Source: Eoetvoesiella caeni (lineage in GTDB: Bacteria; Pseudomonadota; Gammaproteobacteria; Burkholderiales; Burkholderiaceae_B). Taken from it: a DNA stretch of 64,000 bases. Positions 52,117-63,324 of the stretch are shown here, piece by piece. The number at the start of each line of letters is the position of its first letter. Position 1 is the stretch's first letter. The notes beneath the pieces were generated by a model, which ran no database searches, was not told where the DNA came from, and was given only the letters and a program-made list of their open reading frames with translations. Position numbers and translations under genes: made by a program. The DNA lies in contig NZ_QNRQ01000003.1 in NCBI RefSeq assembly GCF_003315175.1, forward strand, positions 372,001-436,000, read 5' to 3'.

Positions 52117-53100
52117 ATGACGCAAATTTCCATATTAGACCTGGTACGCATCCGCGAAGGCAGCAACGCCCGCGAAGCGCTGGACAATGCGCGCGACCTG
52201 GCGCACCACGCTGAAGGCTGGGGCTACCGCCGTTTCTGGATGGCGGAACATCACAATATGCAGGGCATTGCCAGTGCGGCCACGTCGGTTGCCATTGCCC
52301 ACGTCGCGGCGGGTACCTCTACCCTGCGCGTAGGCGCTGGCGGAATCATGCTGCCCAACCACTCTCCTCTGGTCATTGCCGAACAATTCGGCACGCTGGA
52401 CGCCCTGTTTCCGGGCCGTATCGACCTGGGCCTTGGCCGCGCCCCCGGCACCGATCAGCTTACCTTGCGCGCCTTGCGCCGCAATCCATCCAGCGCCGAT
52501 ACATTTCCGCAAGACGTACTTGAACTTCAGGCCTACCTGGGGCCGGTACAGCCAGGCCAGCGCATACGCGCCGTGCCGGGCGCCGACAGCCAGGTTCCGC
52601 TATGGATATTGGGATCCAGCACCTTCGGAGCGGCGCTGGCGGCCGAGTTTGGCCTGCCCTACGCCTTTGCCTCGCACTTCGCCCCCGAAGCGCTGGACAT
52701 GGCCCTGCAGGTTTACCGCGCCCGCTTCAAACCCTCAGAGCAGCAAAACGCGCCCTACGCCATGGTGGGCGTCAACATCATCGCGGCCGACAGCGACGAA
52801 GAAGCGCGCCGGCTGGCAACCACCCAGCAGATGTCCGCCACGGACGCCGTCCGGGGCGCACGCGGGCTTAGCCGTCCTCCTATCGACAACATCGAAGACT
52901 ATTGGACGCCCGAAGAAAAATACCATGCCACGCATAAGCTGGCGTGCTCCATAATCGGCTCGCCCAGCACGGTGCGCGCCGGTGTGGACCAGCTGCTGGC
53001 CCGCACCGGGGCCGACGAACTGATGATAGTTTCCGACGTGTTCAATCATCATCAGCGGCTGCGCTCCTACGAACTTATCTCGGGCTTGTTCAAGGACTAG
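52117..53100 (+). CDS. LLM-class (luciferase-like) flavin-dependent oxidoreductase
   Basis: 327-residue TIM-barrel oxidoreductase using FMNH2 or F420-like flavins. [92 protein letters not shown] and [31 protein letters not shown] are typical of the YhbW-like group. ATG 52117 is used; the longer frame has a weak start. The natural substrate is unknown. Confidence 0.92.
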   Translation: MTQISILDLVRIREGSNAREALDNARDLAHHAEGWGYRRFWMAEHHNMQGIASAATSVAIAHVAAGTSTLRVGAGGIMLPNHSPLVIAEQFGTLDALFPGRIDLGLGRAPGTDQLTLRALRRNPSSADTFPQDVLELQAYLGPVQPGQRIRAVPGADSQVPLWILGSSTFGAALAAEFGLPYAFASHFAPEALDMALQVYRARFKPSEQQNAPYAMVGVNIIAADSDEEARRLATTQQMSATDAVRGARGLSRPPIDNIEDYWTPEEKYHATHKLACSIIGSPSTVRAGVDQLLARTGADELMIVSDVFNHHQRLRSYELISGLFKD

Positions 53101-53215
53101 GCCGGCACCCGAACTGTTCTATACTTTCAACGCTGGCCGCTATGGGGACCCCAACTGCTGAAAAGCCGCGGGCATCCGGGCGGCAGCCCATTTCTCAATC
53201 TCCAGATAAGCATGC

Positions 53216-53671
53216 ATGTCCATTAAAACCACTGCCATGCCCGACACGCAGCTGGACCGCAATATCGCGTTCCAGATGGCGTCGATTATTTACCGACTCG
53301 ACCTGGATCTGCGCGACAGCATTTTGCGCAAGCTGGACCTGACATACGTGCACTTTCGGGTGCTGCAATATCTATACGAAGAAAACGGACAGAAGATCGG
53401 CGACATCGCCACGGCCATTGTGGTGCGCCAGCCCGTGCTTAGCCGCGTGGTAGACCAAATGGAAGAGCGCGCGCTGGTCAAGCGCCGGCCCGACCCCAAT
53501 GACAGCAGGGCAATGAGGGTCTATCTGACGCCCAAAGGCAAAGCGCGCTACAAAGAGGCCTGGCCCCCCGCCCACCTGCTTATCGACAAAGCCCTGACAA
53601 ACTTCGACGAGCAAGAGCACGAAACCCTGCTTTTGCTGTTGAAGAAGATGGCCGGCAATATTTTCGGGTAA
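53216..53671 (+). CDS. MarR-family regulator
   Basis: 151 residues. The winged helix is YVHFRVLQYLYEENGQKIGDIATAIVVRQPVLSRVVDQMEERALVKRRPDPNDSRAMRVYLTPKGKARY, flanked by helices for dimerisation. A start at ATG 53237 (MPDTQ) would also keep the domain. It probably regulates neighbouring genes such as the oxidoreductase or exporter; no operator was identified. Confidence 0.92.
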   Translation: MSIKTTAMPDTQLDRNIAFQMASIIYRLDLDLRDSILRKLDLTYVHFRVLQYLYEENGQKIGDIATAIVVRQPVLSRVVDQMEERALVKRRPDPNDSRAMRVYLTPKGKARYKEAWPPAHLLIDKALTNFDEQEHETLLLLLKKMAGNIFG

Positions 53672-53707
53672 CACAGTGGCCCCGAAGACCTCGAACGGCT
53701 GGTCACC

Positions 53708-53893
53708 ATGGCCATGCCCTTTGGCAAATACAAAGGGCGCCTCATCGCCGACCTGCCCGGCCATTATCTGAACTGGTTTGCACGCGATGGATTTCCCAAA
53801 GGGGAAATCGGCCGCTTGCTGCAGCTTATGCAAGAGCTGGATCACAACGGGCTAAGGCCGCTGCTGGATCCTTTGCGTAAACCCAAGTCTTGA
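53708..53893 (+). CDS. DUF3820 protein, N-terminal start uncertain
   Basis: MPFGKYKGRLIADLPGHYLNWFARDGFPKGEIGRLLQLMQELDHNGLRPLL is the DUF3820 pattern. The codons before ATG 53708 read GPEDLERLVT, which matches the family N-terminus, but no ATG, GTG or TTG lies between them and the in-frame stop of the MarR gene (53669-53671). Either the original start codon has been lost, a CTG is used, or the protein begins at 53708 (61 residues). Confidence 0.8.
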   Translation: MAMPFGKYKGRLIADLPGHYLNWFARDGFPKGEIGRLLQLMQELDHNGLRPLLDPLRKPKS

Positions 53894-53905
53894 AGACATA
53901 AAAAA

Positions 53906-53943
53906 AACCTCAAAAGTTGGACGTGTATCCAACCTTTGAGGTT
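53906..53943 (-). terminator. Terminator of rpoD (bidirectional stem)
   Basis: AACCTCAAA (53906-53914) and GTTGGA (53916-53921) pair with TTTGAGGTT (53935-53943) and TCCAAC (53928-53933). The run of A residues on the plus strand at 53900-53907 gives a U tract on the minus strand after rpoD. It may serve the DUF3820 gene from the other side. Confidence 0.88.
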
Positions 53944-54002
53944 CTGTTCCAGACCGCCGCCCTGAACTACAAGGCCAGCGGTTTTGAAAGTACGGCTAAG
54001 GC

Positions 54003-56261
54003 TTACTGGCCTTCAAGAAAGCTCTTGAGCTTGTCGGCACGGCTGGGGTGACGCAGCTTGCGCAAGGCCTTGGCTTCGATCTGGCGGATGCGTTCGCGCG
54101 TTACGTCAAACTGCTTGCCTACTTCTTCCAGCGTCTGGTCGGTGCTCATTTCAATACCGAAACGCATGCGCAGCACTTTGGCTTCGCGCGGAGTCAGCGA
54201 GTCGAGCACTTCCTTGACGACATCGCGCATGGAGCCGTGCAAGGCCCATTCGGACGGCGACAAGGTGCCCGTGTCTTCGATGAAATCGCCCAAGTGGGAA
54301 TCGTCATCGTCGCCGATGGGCGTTTCCATGGAAATGGGTTCTTTCGCGATTTTAAGGATCTTGCGAACCTTGTCCTCGGGCATGTCCATTTTTTGCGCAA
54401 GCGTTGCGGGATCGGGCTCGGTGCCGGTTTCTTGCAGAATCTGGCGATTGATGCGATTCATCTTGTTGATGGTTTCGATCATGTGCACCGGAATACGGAT
54501 GGTGCGCGCCTGGTCGGCAATGGAACGCGTAATGGCCTGGCGTATCCACCATGTTGCGTAGGTGGAAAACTTGTAGCCGCGACGATATTCGAACTTGTCG
54601 ACCGCTTTCATCAGGCCGATATTGCCCTCTTGGATGAGGTCCAGGAACTGCAAGCCACGGTTCGTGTACTTCTTGGCAATGGAAATAACCAGGCGCAAGT
54701 TGGCTTCGGTCATTTCGCGCTTGGCCTTGCGCGCCTTGGCTTCGCCGGTTGCCATGCGTTTGTTGACGTCTTTGAGGTCTTTCAAGGGCAGCACGACGCT
54801 GGTTTGCAGGTCGATAAGCTTTTGCTGAAGCTCTTGGACGGCGGGCACATGGCGCTCGAGCGTTTCGGAATAAGGATGTTTGCCGGAGACTTCGCCCAGC
54901 ACCCAGTCCAGATTTGTTTCGTTGCCGGGGAACGCCTTGATGAAATAGGCGCGCGGCATGTCGGCGCGGTCGACGCAAATACGCAGTATTTCGCGTTCGA
55001 GCTTGCGTACTTCGGCCACCTGGTTGCGCAGCGTATCGGCCAGCTTTTCGACCATTTTGGCGGTAAAGCGTATGCCCATCAGCTCGGCCAGAATGGTGGC
55101 CTGGGCCTCGGCGTACTCGGGCGCTTCGTAGCCTTGCGATTCGAACGCCTTGCGCATCCGGGCAAACCAGTGCGCGACAATTTCGAACTTCTTCAGGGAC
55201 TTGGTGCGCAAGTGCTCCAGCTGCTTGCTGCTCATGCCGCCGGCCGGGCCGTCTTCGTTTTCGTCGCTGTCGATGGGCACGCCGGCGCCGGCGTATTCTT
55301 CGCCTTCGTCGTCGATAAGGCCGTCTACGACTTCGTCGATTTGCGCGTGACCTTCACGCACGTGCTGAACGTGGGCCAGAATTTCGTTGACCGTGGTTGG
55401 GCAGGCGGCAATAGCCATGACCATGTGCTTGAGGCCGTCTTCGATGCGCTTGGCGATTTCGATTTCGCCTTCGCGCGTAAGCAGCTCGACCGTGCCCATT
55501 TCGCGCATATACATGCGCACGGGGTCGGTGGTGCGGCCGAAGTCGGAATCGACGGTGGTCAGCGCAGCCTCGGCTTCGTCCTCGACGTCGTCGTCGCTGG
55601 AAGCGACAGGTGCATTATCGTTAAGCAGCAGGGATTCGGCGTCGGGGGCCTGGTCGTAGACCGAGATGCCCATGTCGCTGAACGTGCTGATGATGCCGTC
55701 GATGGCTTCCGCGTCGACCAGGTCGTCGGGCAGGTGATCGTTGATTTCGCCGTAGGTAAGGTAGCCACGCTCTTTGCCCAGCTTGATAAGCACCTTGAGC
55801 CGGTTGCGGCGCGCTTCCTGTTCTTCAGGGGTCATCTGGCTGCGTGCCGGGACGTCTTTGTCGCCCTTGCCGCGCTTGCCGCCGCGCTTGGGCAGCGGCT
55901 TGAGGTCGGGGATGACTTCGACTTCGATATCGCTATCGTCGTCGTTGAAGTTGGGCGCATCGTTATTGGCCGACTTGGCCGGGCGGCCCGGACGGCGCCC
56001 GCTGGGCACGGCCTTGGCCTTTTTAGGCGCGGCCGGAGCTGCGGCGGTCTTGGCCGGCGCCTTTTTTGCGGCGGCTTTCTTTACCGCAGCCTTTTTAGCT
56101 ACAGGCTTGGCAGCGGAGGCCGCTTCGGCCTTGGCGCCCCCGGCAACCTTGACCGCCTTCTTGGCAACGCTTTTGCTTGCCGCAATGCTGGTCTTGGTTA
56201 CAGGTTTTTTTGCAGCTTCATTCTCAGCTGCTAAGGAGGTTTTACCAATAACTTTGGTCAT
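54003..56261 (-). CDS. rpoD: RNA polymerase sigma factor RpoD (sigma-70)
   Basis: Primary sigma factor, 752 residues. The first 120 residues are a Lys/Ala/Pro-rich extension typical of Bordetella and relatives. Region 1.1 follows ([27 protein letters not shown]). Region 2 has [49 protein letters not shown]. Region 4.2 is [22 protein letters not shown]. It lies 313 bp after dnaG in the conserved rpsU-dnaG-rpoD order. Confidence 0.98.
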   Translation of the reverse strand: MTKVIGKTSLAAENEAAKKPVTKTSIAASKSVAKKAVKVAGGAKAEAASAAKPVAKKAAVKKAAAKKAPAKTAAAPAAPKKAKAVPSGRRPGRPAKSANNDAPNFNDDDSDIEVEVIPDLKPLPKRGGKRGKGDKDVPARSQMTPEEQEARRNRLKVLIKLGKERGYLTYGEINDHLPDDLVDAEAIDGIISTFSDMGISVYDQAPDAESLLLNDNAPVASSDDDVEDEAEAALTTVDSDFGRTTDPVRMYMREMGTVELLTREGEIEIAKRIEDGLKHMVMAIAACPTTVNEILAHVQHVREGHAQIDEVVDGLIDDEGEEYAGAGVPIDSDENEDGPAGGMSSKQLEHLRTKSLKKFEIVAHWFARMRKAFESQGYEAPEYAEAQATILAELMGIRFTAKMVEKLADTLRNQVAEVRKLEREILRICVDRADMPRAYFIKAFPGNETNLDWVLGEVSGKHPYSETLERHVPAVQELQQKLIDLQTSVVLPLKDLKDVNKRMATGEAKARKAKREMTEANLRLVISIAKKYTNRGLQFLDLIQEGNIGLMKAVDKFEYRRGYKFSTYATWWIRQAITRSIADQARTIRIPVHMIETINKMNRINRQILQETGTEPDPATLAQKMDMPEDKVRKILKIAKEPISMETPIGDDDDSHLGDFIEDTGTLSPSEWALHGSMRDVVKEVLDSLTPREAKVLRMRFGIEMSTDQTLEEVGKQFDVTRERIRQIEAKALRKLRHPSRADKLKSFLEGQ

Positions 56262-56574
56262 AGTCGCTTCCGTAGGCGCAAAAGCACTCAGTTAGTTATA
56301 ACGCTAACGAGTGTTGCAGGGCAAAACTAACTTGTCACAATAAATCAATGCTTAGCGCAAGACTCTGAAACCCGGTGCAAGCCCATGAATTAGTAAATCC
56401 TTGTCTATATTGCAAGGCCATGAGGGGCTTGGCACGCTGGCGCCATTGTTATGCCGTGCCGGCAATCCAAAGCTGCACGTCCACACCCTAAAGGCGCGGC
56501 GCGCAGCTTCTGTTGCAAGCTGACTAATACATTGATTCTATGCGAAACATTCCATTTTACAGCAGTTGGCGCTA
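56262..56574. other. dnaG-rpoD intergenic region
   Basis: 313 bp. It should hold an internal rpoD promoter, as in other proteobacteria, but no clear -35/-10 pair can be named. A TTGCAATATAG stretch on the minus strand (about 56412-56402) is the best candidate for a -35. No gene is supported. Confidence 0.4.
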
Positions 56575-58485
56575 CTAGGCATTATTTAGTAACGCCAGAC
56601 GCCGTGTCAACCTTTGATAGCGTTGGCGCGAGGCCTCGTCCAGCAAGCCCGATTGAATCAAAGCCGACTGTTCCGCCTTGATCGTATCGAGCTCGATACG
56701 GTGCAAGGCGTCATTCCATTCGGCCAGAGGATCGGGCAAATCTTCCTGGCTTAAAATTTCGGTACTCAAGGAGCCAAGCAAAAGCTCCAGGTCTGAACCA
56801 GGTTCTGCGGCTTGCAGTAATGCACCCACATGCCGCGCCCCGCTGGTACTGGCCAATGCAATCAGGTCCCGCACAAGTACCAGATGGGGGCTTTGCTCGA
56901 GAATTTCAAGCTGCTGGTCTCCCATGCCCGAAACCAGCTCGGGGTGGGCCAGCAACAGGCGCAGCAAACGCTTGGCCATAGGTGTAACCGACCTGGATTG
57001 CCGGGTGTCGGCCCGCCCCTGCCTGGGCGCGCGCGAACCGGAAAAAGCGGGCGGTTCGTGCTGCTCGTACTCGTGCGGCACCGCATGCTCGAACCCGGTC
57101 GGCGCATCGTCCATGAAGCCCGGCGGCTCGTCGTACGCCGAGGATTGCGGCGACGGTGCGGGCGCGTGCTGGACGCGCTCGGGAGAAGGCTCGGGCGCGG
57201 ACGCCAGCACTTGGCTCAATTCGTCCGGCGTCAGTTGCACCAGACGGGCAAATTCGCGCTCGATCTGGACGCGCAACGTGCCCTCGGGTATCAGCGCCAG
57301 CAAAGGCTTGGCCTCGTGCACGCAAGCCGCACGCCCTTCCGCTTCGTTCATGGGGTGATGCGACGCCAATTCGTCAAGCATGAAGCGGGATAACGGCATG
57401 GCTTCGGCCAGCACGGCGCGAAAAGCTTCTGCTCCGTATTCGCGGATGTAAGAGTCGGGGTCGTGCTCGGCCGGCAAAAACAAAAACCGGATGGAAATAT
57501 CGTCGCGCAATAAAGGCAGCGCCACCTGCAAAGCCCGCCAGGCCGCACGCCGGCCCGCTTTATCGCCGTCAAAACTGAACACCACTTTGTCGCTGGCACG
57601 CAACAGTTTTTGAATATGCTGCGGCGTAGTGGCGGTACCCAAGGTTGCCACGGCGTTGCCCACGCCTTGCTGGGCCAGGCCAACCACATCCATATAGCCT
57701 TCGACCACCAGCACGCAGCCTTCGGAGCGGATGGCGGCACGCCCTTCCCACAGGCCGTATAGCTCGTGCCCTTTAGAGAACAAGGGCGTTTCGGGAGAAT
57801 TCAGGTACTTGGGCTCGCCCTTGCCGATAATACGCCCGCCAAAACCGATGATATTGCCGCGCACATTGCGAATCGGAAACATGACTCGTTCGCGGAAACG
57901 ATCGTAACGCCGGCCGTCATCGGCTTCGATCACCAGGCCGGACTCGACCAGCAAAGCATCTTCGTAGTGCGGAAAGACTGTCTTCAAGCCCTGGCGGTTG
58001 GTGCCCGACCACCCCAGGCCGAAACGAGCGGCGATTTCGCCGCTAAGCCCGCGCTGCTTCAGATAGCGGATGGCTTGTGGGCTGGCCTTGAGTTCCTGCA
58101 CATAATGGGCTTGCGCCGCATCCAGGATTTGCTGCTGGCGCGAGACTTCTTCTTTGCGCTGCCTGGCCTGGGCGCTTTGCTTGGGGCTGCGGTTTTCTTC
58201 GGGCACCGTCATGCCGGCCGAAGCCGCAAGATTGCGCACGGCCTCCGGGAAACTGGCCCCGGTATGCTCGATTAAAAACGAAATGGCGCTACCATGCGCT
58301 CCGCAGCCAAAGCAGTGATAAAACTGTTTGGTGGGGCTTACGGTAAAAGAGGGACTTTTTTCGTTGTGGAAAGGACAAAGGCCAAGTAAATTGGCCCCGC
58401 CTTTGCGCAACTGTACGTATCGCCCGACGACATCGACAACATCTACTCGGGCGAGTAATTCCTGGACAAATGAATCAGGAATCAA
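56575..58485 (-). CDS. dnaG: DNA primase DnaG
   Basis: Synthesises RNA primers for replication; 636 residues. The zinc-binding domain has Cys37, His40, Cys58 and Cys61 (CPFHNEKSPSF ... FYHCFGCG). The TOPRIM core includes VEGYMDVVGLAQQGVGNAVATLG and FDGDKAGRRAAWRA. The C-terminal helicase-binding domain ends the protein. The start is TTG at 58485, directly after the rpsU stop (TGA-TTG), with no gap, so translation is coupled to rpsU. Confidence 0.97.
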   Translation of the reverse strand: MIPDSFVQELLARVDVVDVVGRYVQLRKGGANLLGLCPFHNEKSPSFTVSPTKQFYHCFGCGAHGSAISFLIEHTGASFPEAVRNLAASAGMTVPEENRSPKQSAQARQRKEEVSRQQQILDAAQAHYVQELKASPQAIRYLKQRGLSGEIAARFGLGWSGTNRQGLKTVFPHYEDALLVESGLVIEADDGRRYDRFRERVMFPIRNVRGNIIGFGGRIIGKGEPKYLNSPETPLFSKGHELYGLWEGRAAIRSEGCVLVVEGYMDVVGLAQQGVGNAVATLGTATTPQHIQKLLRASDKVVFSFDGDKAGRRAAWRALQVALPLLRDDISIRFLFLPAEHDPDSYIREYGAEAFRAVLAEAMPLSRFMLDELASHHPMNEAEGRAACVHEAKPLLALIPEGTLRVQIEREFARLVQLTPDELSQVLASAPEPSPERVQHAPAPSPQSSAYDEPPGFMDDAPTGFEHAVPHEYEQHEPPAFSGSRAPRQGRADTRQSRSVTPMAKRLLRLLLAHPELVSGMGDQQLEILEQSPHLVLVRDLIALASTSGARHVGALLQAAEPGSDLELLLGSLSTEILSQEDLPDPLAEWNDALHRIELDTIKAEQSALIQSGLLDEASRQRYQRLTRRLALLNNA

Positions 58486-58698
58486 TCAATACATGCGCGG
58501 AGGCAGTTGTTGGCTGCGGATGCGCTTGTAGTGGCGTTTGACGGCCGCGGCGTGCTTGCGCTTGCGCTCGGCGGTGGGTTTTTCGTAAAACTCGCGCGAA
58601 CGCAGTTCGGTCAACAGGCCGATTTTTTCGATAGTGCGCTTGAAGCGGCGCAGTGCGGCTTCAAAGGGCTCGTTTTCTTTAAGACGAACGATAGGCAT
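58486..58698 (-). CDS. rpsU: 30S ribosomal protein S21
   Basis: 70 residues. [60 protein letters not shown] is the S21 sequence type. It is the first gene of the rpsU-dnaG-rpoD operon and its stop abuts the dnaG start codon. Confidence 0.98.
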   Translation of the reverse strand: MPIVRLKENEPFEAALRRFKRTIEKIGLLTELRSREFYEKPTAERKRKHAAAVKRHYKRIRSQQLPPRMY

Positions 58699-58753
58699 GT
58701 AGTCTTAAGCCTTATATAGTTAAATTAAAAATCTGTTAAAAACAAAGCTGTTA

Positions 58754-58782
58754 TACATAGTACAGCTACGAAGGGCTTGCAA
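58754..58782 (-). promoter_or_regulatory. Candidate rpsU promoter
   Basis: On the minus strand TTGCAA (58782-58777), 17-bp spacer, TATGTA (58759-58754), 56 bp before the rpsU start. It fits a sigma-70 promoter. Confidence 0.55.
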
Positions 58783-58982
58783 TCGAAACCGATGCAACCG
58801 CCCTTAAGGAATTCTGGCCTGCCCCATTAGGCCTGCTTTTTGGACCCACACCCGATAATCATGGGCCCGCAACTGCTAATCACCACCTTGGGTCAATATT
58901 CAGGGCAAACAAATAAAGTCCGCTTCTTTACAACCAAGCGAACAAAAATCAAATCTTAGCCCAACATTCTACCACGAAATAT

Positions 58983-59525
58983 TTAAGATCGGCGGCCTTT
59001 TCTTACCCATGCCTCGAGCTGATGCGGGCGCAGGCTGTCGTAGTCTTCGAATGGCTGGTGGATCCAGGGATTGGTAGGCAATTTGTCGACATAGTAGTCG
59101 GGCGTGGCCTTGGCATGGCCCTTCCACCACAGAACCGCGCTTTTCATTTCGGTAATGGCGGGAAACTGCTTGCGCAAGTGTTCGCCTACGCGGTTGAAGG
59201 TAAGTCCGGTGTCGACCATATCGTCGACAAGCAGCACTTTGCCGTCAAGCGTGCCGCGGGTAATCGTAATGAACTGGGCAATGTCCAGGCTGCCCTGCTG
59301 GGTGCCTGCGGCTTCGCGGTAGCTGCTGGTGGCCAGGATGCCCAAAGGTACGTCGTAAATGCGCGACAGCACGTCGCCAACCCGTACGCCGCCGCGGGCC
59401 AGGCAGACGATTTTTTCGAATTTCCAGCCTGATTCGTGGATATTCAGCGCCAGGCGCTCGATAAGCGCGTTGTAATCATCCCAGCTTACCCAAAGATCTC
59501 GCTCCGTGCTTGGTGGAAGGGGCAT
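58983..59525 (-). CDS. Purine phosphoribosyltransferase (Gpt-like)
   Basis: 180-residue type I phosphoribosyltransferase. The PRPP-binding motif is KVLLVDDMVDTGLTF, preceded by the loop IVCLARGGVRVGDVLSRI, which contacts pyrophosphate. It likely converts a purine base such as xanthine, guanine or hypoxanthine to its nucleotide. AGGAG precedes ATG 59525. It follows purA on the same strand across 194 bp, which supports a purine salvage role. Confidence 0.88.
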   Translation of the reverse strand: MPLPPSTERDLWVSWDDYNALIERLALNIHESGWKFEKIVCLARGGVRVGDVLSRIYDVPLGILATSSYREAAGTQQGSLDIAQFITITRGTLDGKVLLVDDMVDTGLTFNRVGEHLRKQFPAITEMKSAVLWWKGHAKATPDYYVDKLPTNPWIHQPFEDYDSLRPHQLEAWVRKGRRS

Positions 59526-59719
59526 GGGTAAATTCTCCTGGTCGACGATTAGATATAAGAAGGCGTAATAATACCGGGTTCGCGGCAGATCGCGCAATCA
59601 GAGGCGTGTGCAAAGCGGTGCAGGTGCGCCGTTCGAGAGGCTGGCAGAGCGTTGCCATGCGCGAATCCTGGCGCGCCGGGGCCGCGCCAGAAAGCGCAGG
59701 CCCGGCCCCATCCTAAGCT

Positions 59720-61090
<1,371 letters not shown>

Positions 61091-62254
61091 CTATTTGACC
61101 GCTCTTGTTTGCCACGTCCCGTTTTCAAGGACCAATTCTCTGTCGAGGGTGAACTCGTCGACATCGTGAACCTGGCCAGGCAATGCCTGAACAACGATTT
61201 CCCCTGCGCTGCGCAGGGCCTGCAATGCCTGGACCAGCGCCGGGTCGGTACCCCACGGCGCGCGAATGGCCCGGGCCAACGGAGCCGCGGGCAAGCCCGA
61301 CGACAGCTTGCGCAGGTCGAGGCTGAAGCCGGTGGCAGGCCGCGAGCGCCCGAAAGCCTTGCCTATGCCGTCGTAGCGGCCGCCCTTGACCAGCGCGTCG
61401 TGCCAGCCTTCGGCATAAATGGAAAAGACCACGCCCGAATGGTAGCCGTACCCGCTGCCCATGTCGGCCAGGTCGATGCTGAAGTCGAACTCGGGCAACG
61501 CGTCGATAAGCGCCTGCAAATCGGCCATGGCCGATTGCACCGCGGGCAGCGACGGCAAGACATGCAAAGCACGCGATATGACTTCGGTACCGCCATACAG
61601 CGAGGTAAGATCGCGCAGCGCCTTCAGGCTGGATTCGCGCACTTCAGGCAGCCGCTTGCCCAGCTCGACCAAGCCGGGAACGTCTTTTGTACTGAGCAGA
61701 TCGCAGACTTCGTCGGCCACCGCCGCCAGGGCGGGGTCTTCGTTGACGATACTGCGCAGCACACCCGGATGGTTCAGGTCGACTCGGGCGTTTTTTACGC
61801 CGGCGCGCCGTACGCTTTCCAGGGCCAGGTGAATAATTTCAATGTCGGCCTCGACGCCGGCATGGCCGAATAATTCAGCGCCGATTTGCAGCAATTCGCG
61901 GTCGGACAGCAAACCCGCCGGACGCGCATGCAGAACCGAGCCGCAATAGCACAGGCGCGTCACGCCTTCGCGATTAAGCAGGTGGGCGTCGATGCGCGAA
62001 ACTTGCGGCGTCATGTCGGCGCGCACGCCCAGCGTGCGGCCCGATAATTGATCGACCAGCTTGCATGTGCGCAAGTTCAGGTCGCCCCCCGTGCCCGAAA
62101 GCAAGGAGTCGATGTATTCGACCAGCGGCGGAGCCACCAGTTCGAACCCGTATGTGCGATACAAGTCCAGCAAATTGCGGCGCAGTTCTTCGATGCGGCG
62201 CGCTTCTGCGGGAAGAATATCGGCCAGACTTTCTGGCAGTAACCAATTGGACAT
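61091..62254 (-). CDS. hisZ: ATP phosphoribosyltransferase regulatory subunit HisZ
   Basis: 387 residues, a histidyl-tRNA synthetase-like protein without tRNA ligase function that regulates the short form of His[51 protein letters not shown] and a glycine-rich YYSG-like [16 protein letters not shown] are typical. ATG 62254 (or the preceding ATG at 62257) gives the normal length. A terminator upstream separates it from hflC. Confidence 0.94.
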   Translation of the reverse strand: MSNWLLPESLADILPAEARRIEELRRNLLDLYRTYGFELVAPPLVEYIDSLLSGTGGDLNLRTCKLVDQLSGRTLGVRADMTPQVSRIDAHLLNREGVTRLCYCGSVLHARPAGLLSDRELLQIGAELFGHAGVEADIEIIHLALESVRRAGVKNARVDLNHPGVLRSIVNEDPALAAVADEVCDLLSTKDVPGLVELGKRLPEVRESSLKALRDLTSLYGGTEVISRALHVLPSLPAVQSAMADLQALIDALPEFDFSIDLADMGSGYGYHSGVVFSIYAEGWHDALVKGGRYDGIGKAFGRSRPATGFSLDLRKLSSGLPAAPLARAIRAPWGTDPALVQALQALRSAGEIVVQALPGQVHDVDEFTLDRELVLENGTWQTRAVK

Positions 62255-62285
62255 CATGCTGGAAAAAAACCCCGCCAATGCAGCA

Positions 62286-62329
62286 GCCAAACAAAAAGCG
62301 ACTTGGGGCGTAAGCCCGCCAAGTCGCTT
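62286..62329 (-). terminator. Terminator after hflC, before hisZ
   Basis: On the minus strand AAGCGACTTGG pairs with CCAAGTCGCTT (stem arms 62329-62319 and 62306-62296), followed by TTTGTTT. It would end hflKC transcripts and separate hisZ-purA. Confidence 0.8.
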
Positions 62330-62424
62330 GCGGATGTATTCAAACTTACGGCGTATTGTACCGTGTTGTCGCTTCAACCCCAAATGGCGGATCCGATTTT
62401 GTGGCGGATCCGCCAAGAAATTAA

Positions 62425-63312
62425 TTAGGGGGTCTTGGGAGCAGTCCCGTCAGCCGAGCCCCAGAATTTGAAAAAATCCGATTTGGGGCTTAGCACCAAA
62501 ACGTCTTTGGCCGCGGAGAACGCTGTGGTGTAGCTTTCCAGGCTTTTGTAGAAGCTGTAGAACTGCGGGTTCTTGCCGTAGGCGGCATTGTAGATGGACG
62601 AAGCCGCGGCATCGCCCTGACCTTTGATGTCTTGAGCCTGTGCGTAGGCCTTGGCCAAAAGCTCCGCACGCTGGCGGTCGGCCTGGGCGCGGATTTTTTC
62701 ACTGTCGGCGGCGCCGGTGGCGCGCAAACGGTTGGCTTCTTCTTTACGCTCGGCTTCCATGCGCCGGTAGACCGACTCGGAAATTTCCGGGGCGAAGTCG
62801 ATGCGGCGCAGACGCACGTCGACGACATCCACGCCCAATGGCTTGGCTCGCGCATCGACGTTCTGGAGCATTTCCTTCATGATGGTTCCACGCTCGTTGG
62901 AGACCACTTCTTTGACCGTGCGCACGTTGACCGAGGCATTGAGGGCGTCGCGGATCTGCGCCGACAGGCGTTCTTCGGCGGCCCGGGTGTTGGAACCGAA
63001 GGTCACGTAGAACTGGCGCGGATCGACAATGCGCCATTTGACGAACGAGTCGATAAGAAGGTTTTTCTTTTCGGCGGTCTGGATACGCTCCGGATCTTTG
63101 CTTTCAATGGTCTGCAGGCGCTTGTCCAGGAACACGACGTTCTGGAACGGCGGCGGCAGCTTGAAATACAGCCCGGGCTTGGTGATGGTTTCGCGCACTT
63201 CGCCCAGGGCGAAAAGCAGCGCGGAATCGCGCTCGCGAACGATGAATACGCAGGACGACAATATAGCCAGGATGATGACCAGGCCGACCAGATAGGGGAA
63301 TGAACGTTGCAT
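62425..63312 (-). CDS. hflC: HflC, membrane protease modulator
   Basis: 295-residue SPFH/prohibitin protein. The N-terminal helix [21 protein letters not shown] anchors it facing the periplasm. The SPFH domain includes [32 protein letters not shown], followed by a long coiled coil ([36 protein letters not shown]). HflC with HflK surrounds FtsH and limits its proteolysis. It starts 12 bp after hflK. Confidence 0.96.
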   Translation of the reverse strand: MQRSFPYLVGLVIILAILSSCVFIVRERDSALLFALGEVRETITKPGLYFKLPPPFQNVVFLDKRLQTIESKDPERIQTAEKKNLLIDSFVKWRIVDPRQFYVTFGSNTRAAEERLSAQIRDALNASVNVRTVKEVVSNERGTIMKEMLQNVDARAKPLGVDVVDVRLRRIDFAPEISESVYRRMEAERKEEANRLRATGAADSEKIRAQADRQRAELLAKAYAQAQDIKGQGDAAASSIYNAAYGKNPQFYSFYKSLESYTTAFSAAKDVLVLSPKSDFFKFWGSADGTAPKTP

Positions 63313-63324
63313 GCTGGCCTCCGG

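Noticed and set aside
54048-56234. A 728-codon open frame on the plus strand opposite rpoD
   Set aside because: It is the antisense shadow of a strongly conserved gene in GC-rich DNA; it has no ribosome binding site and no recognisable domain.
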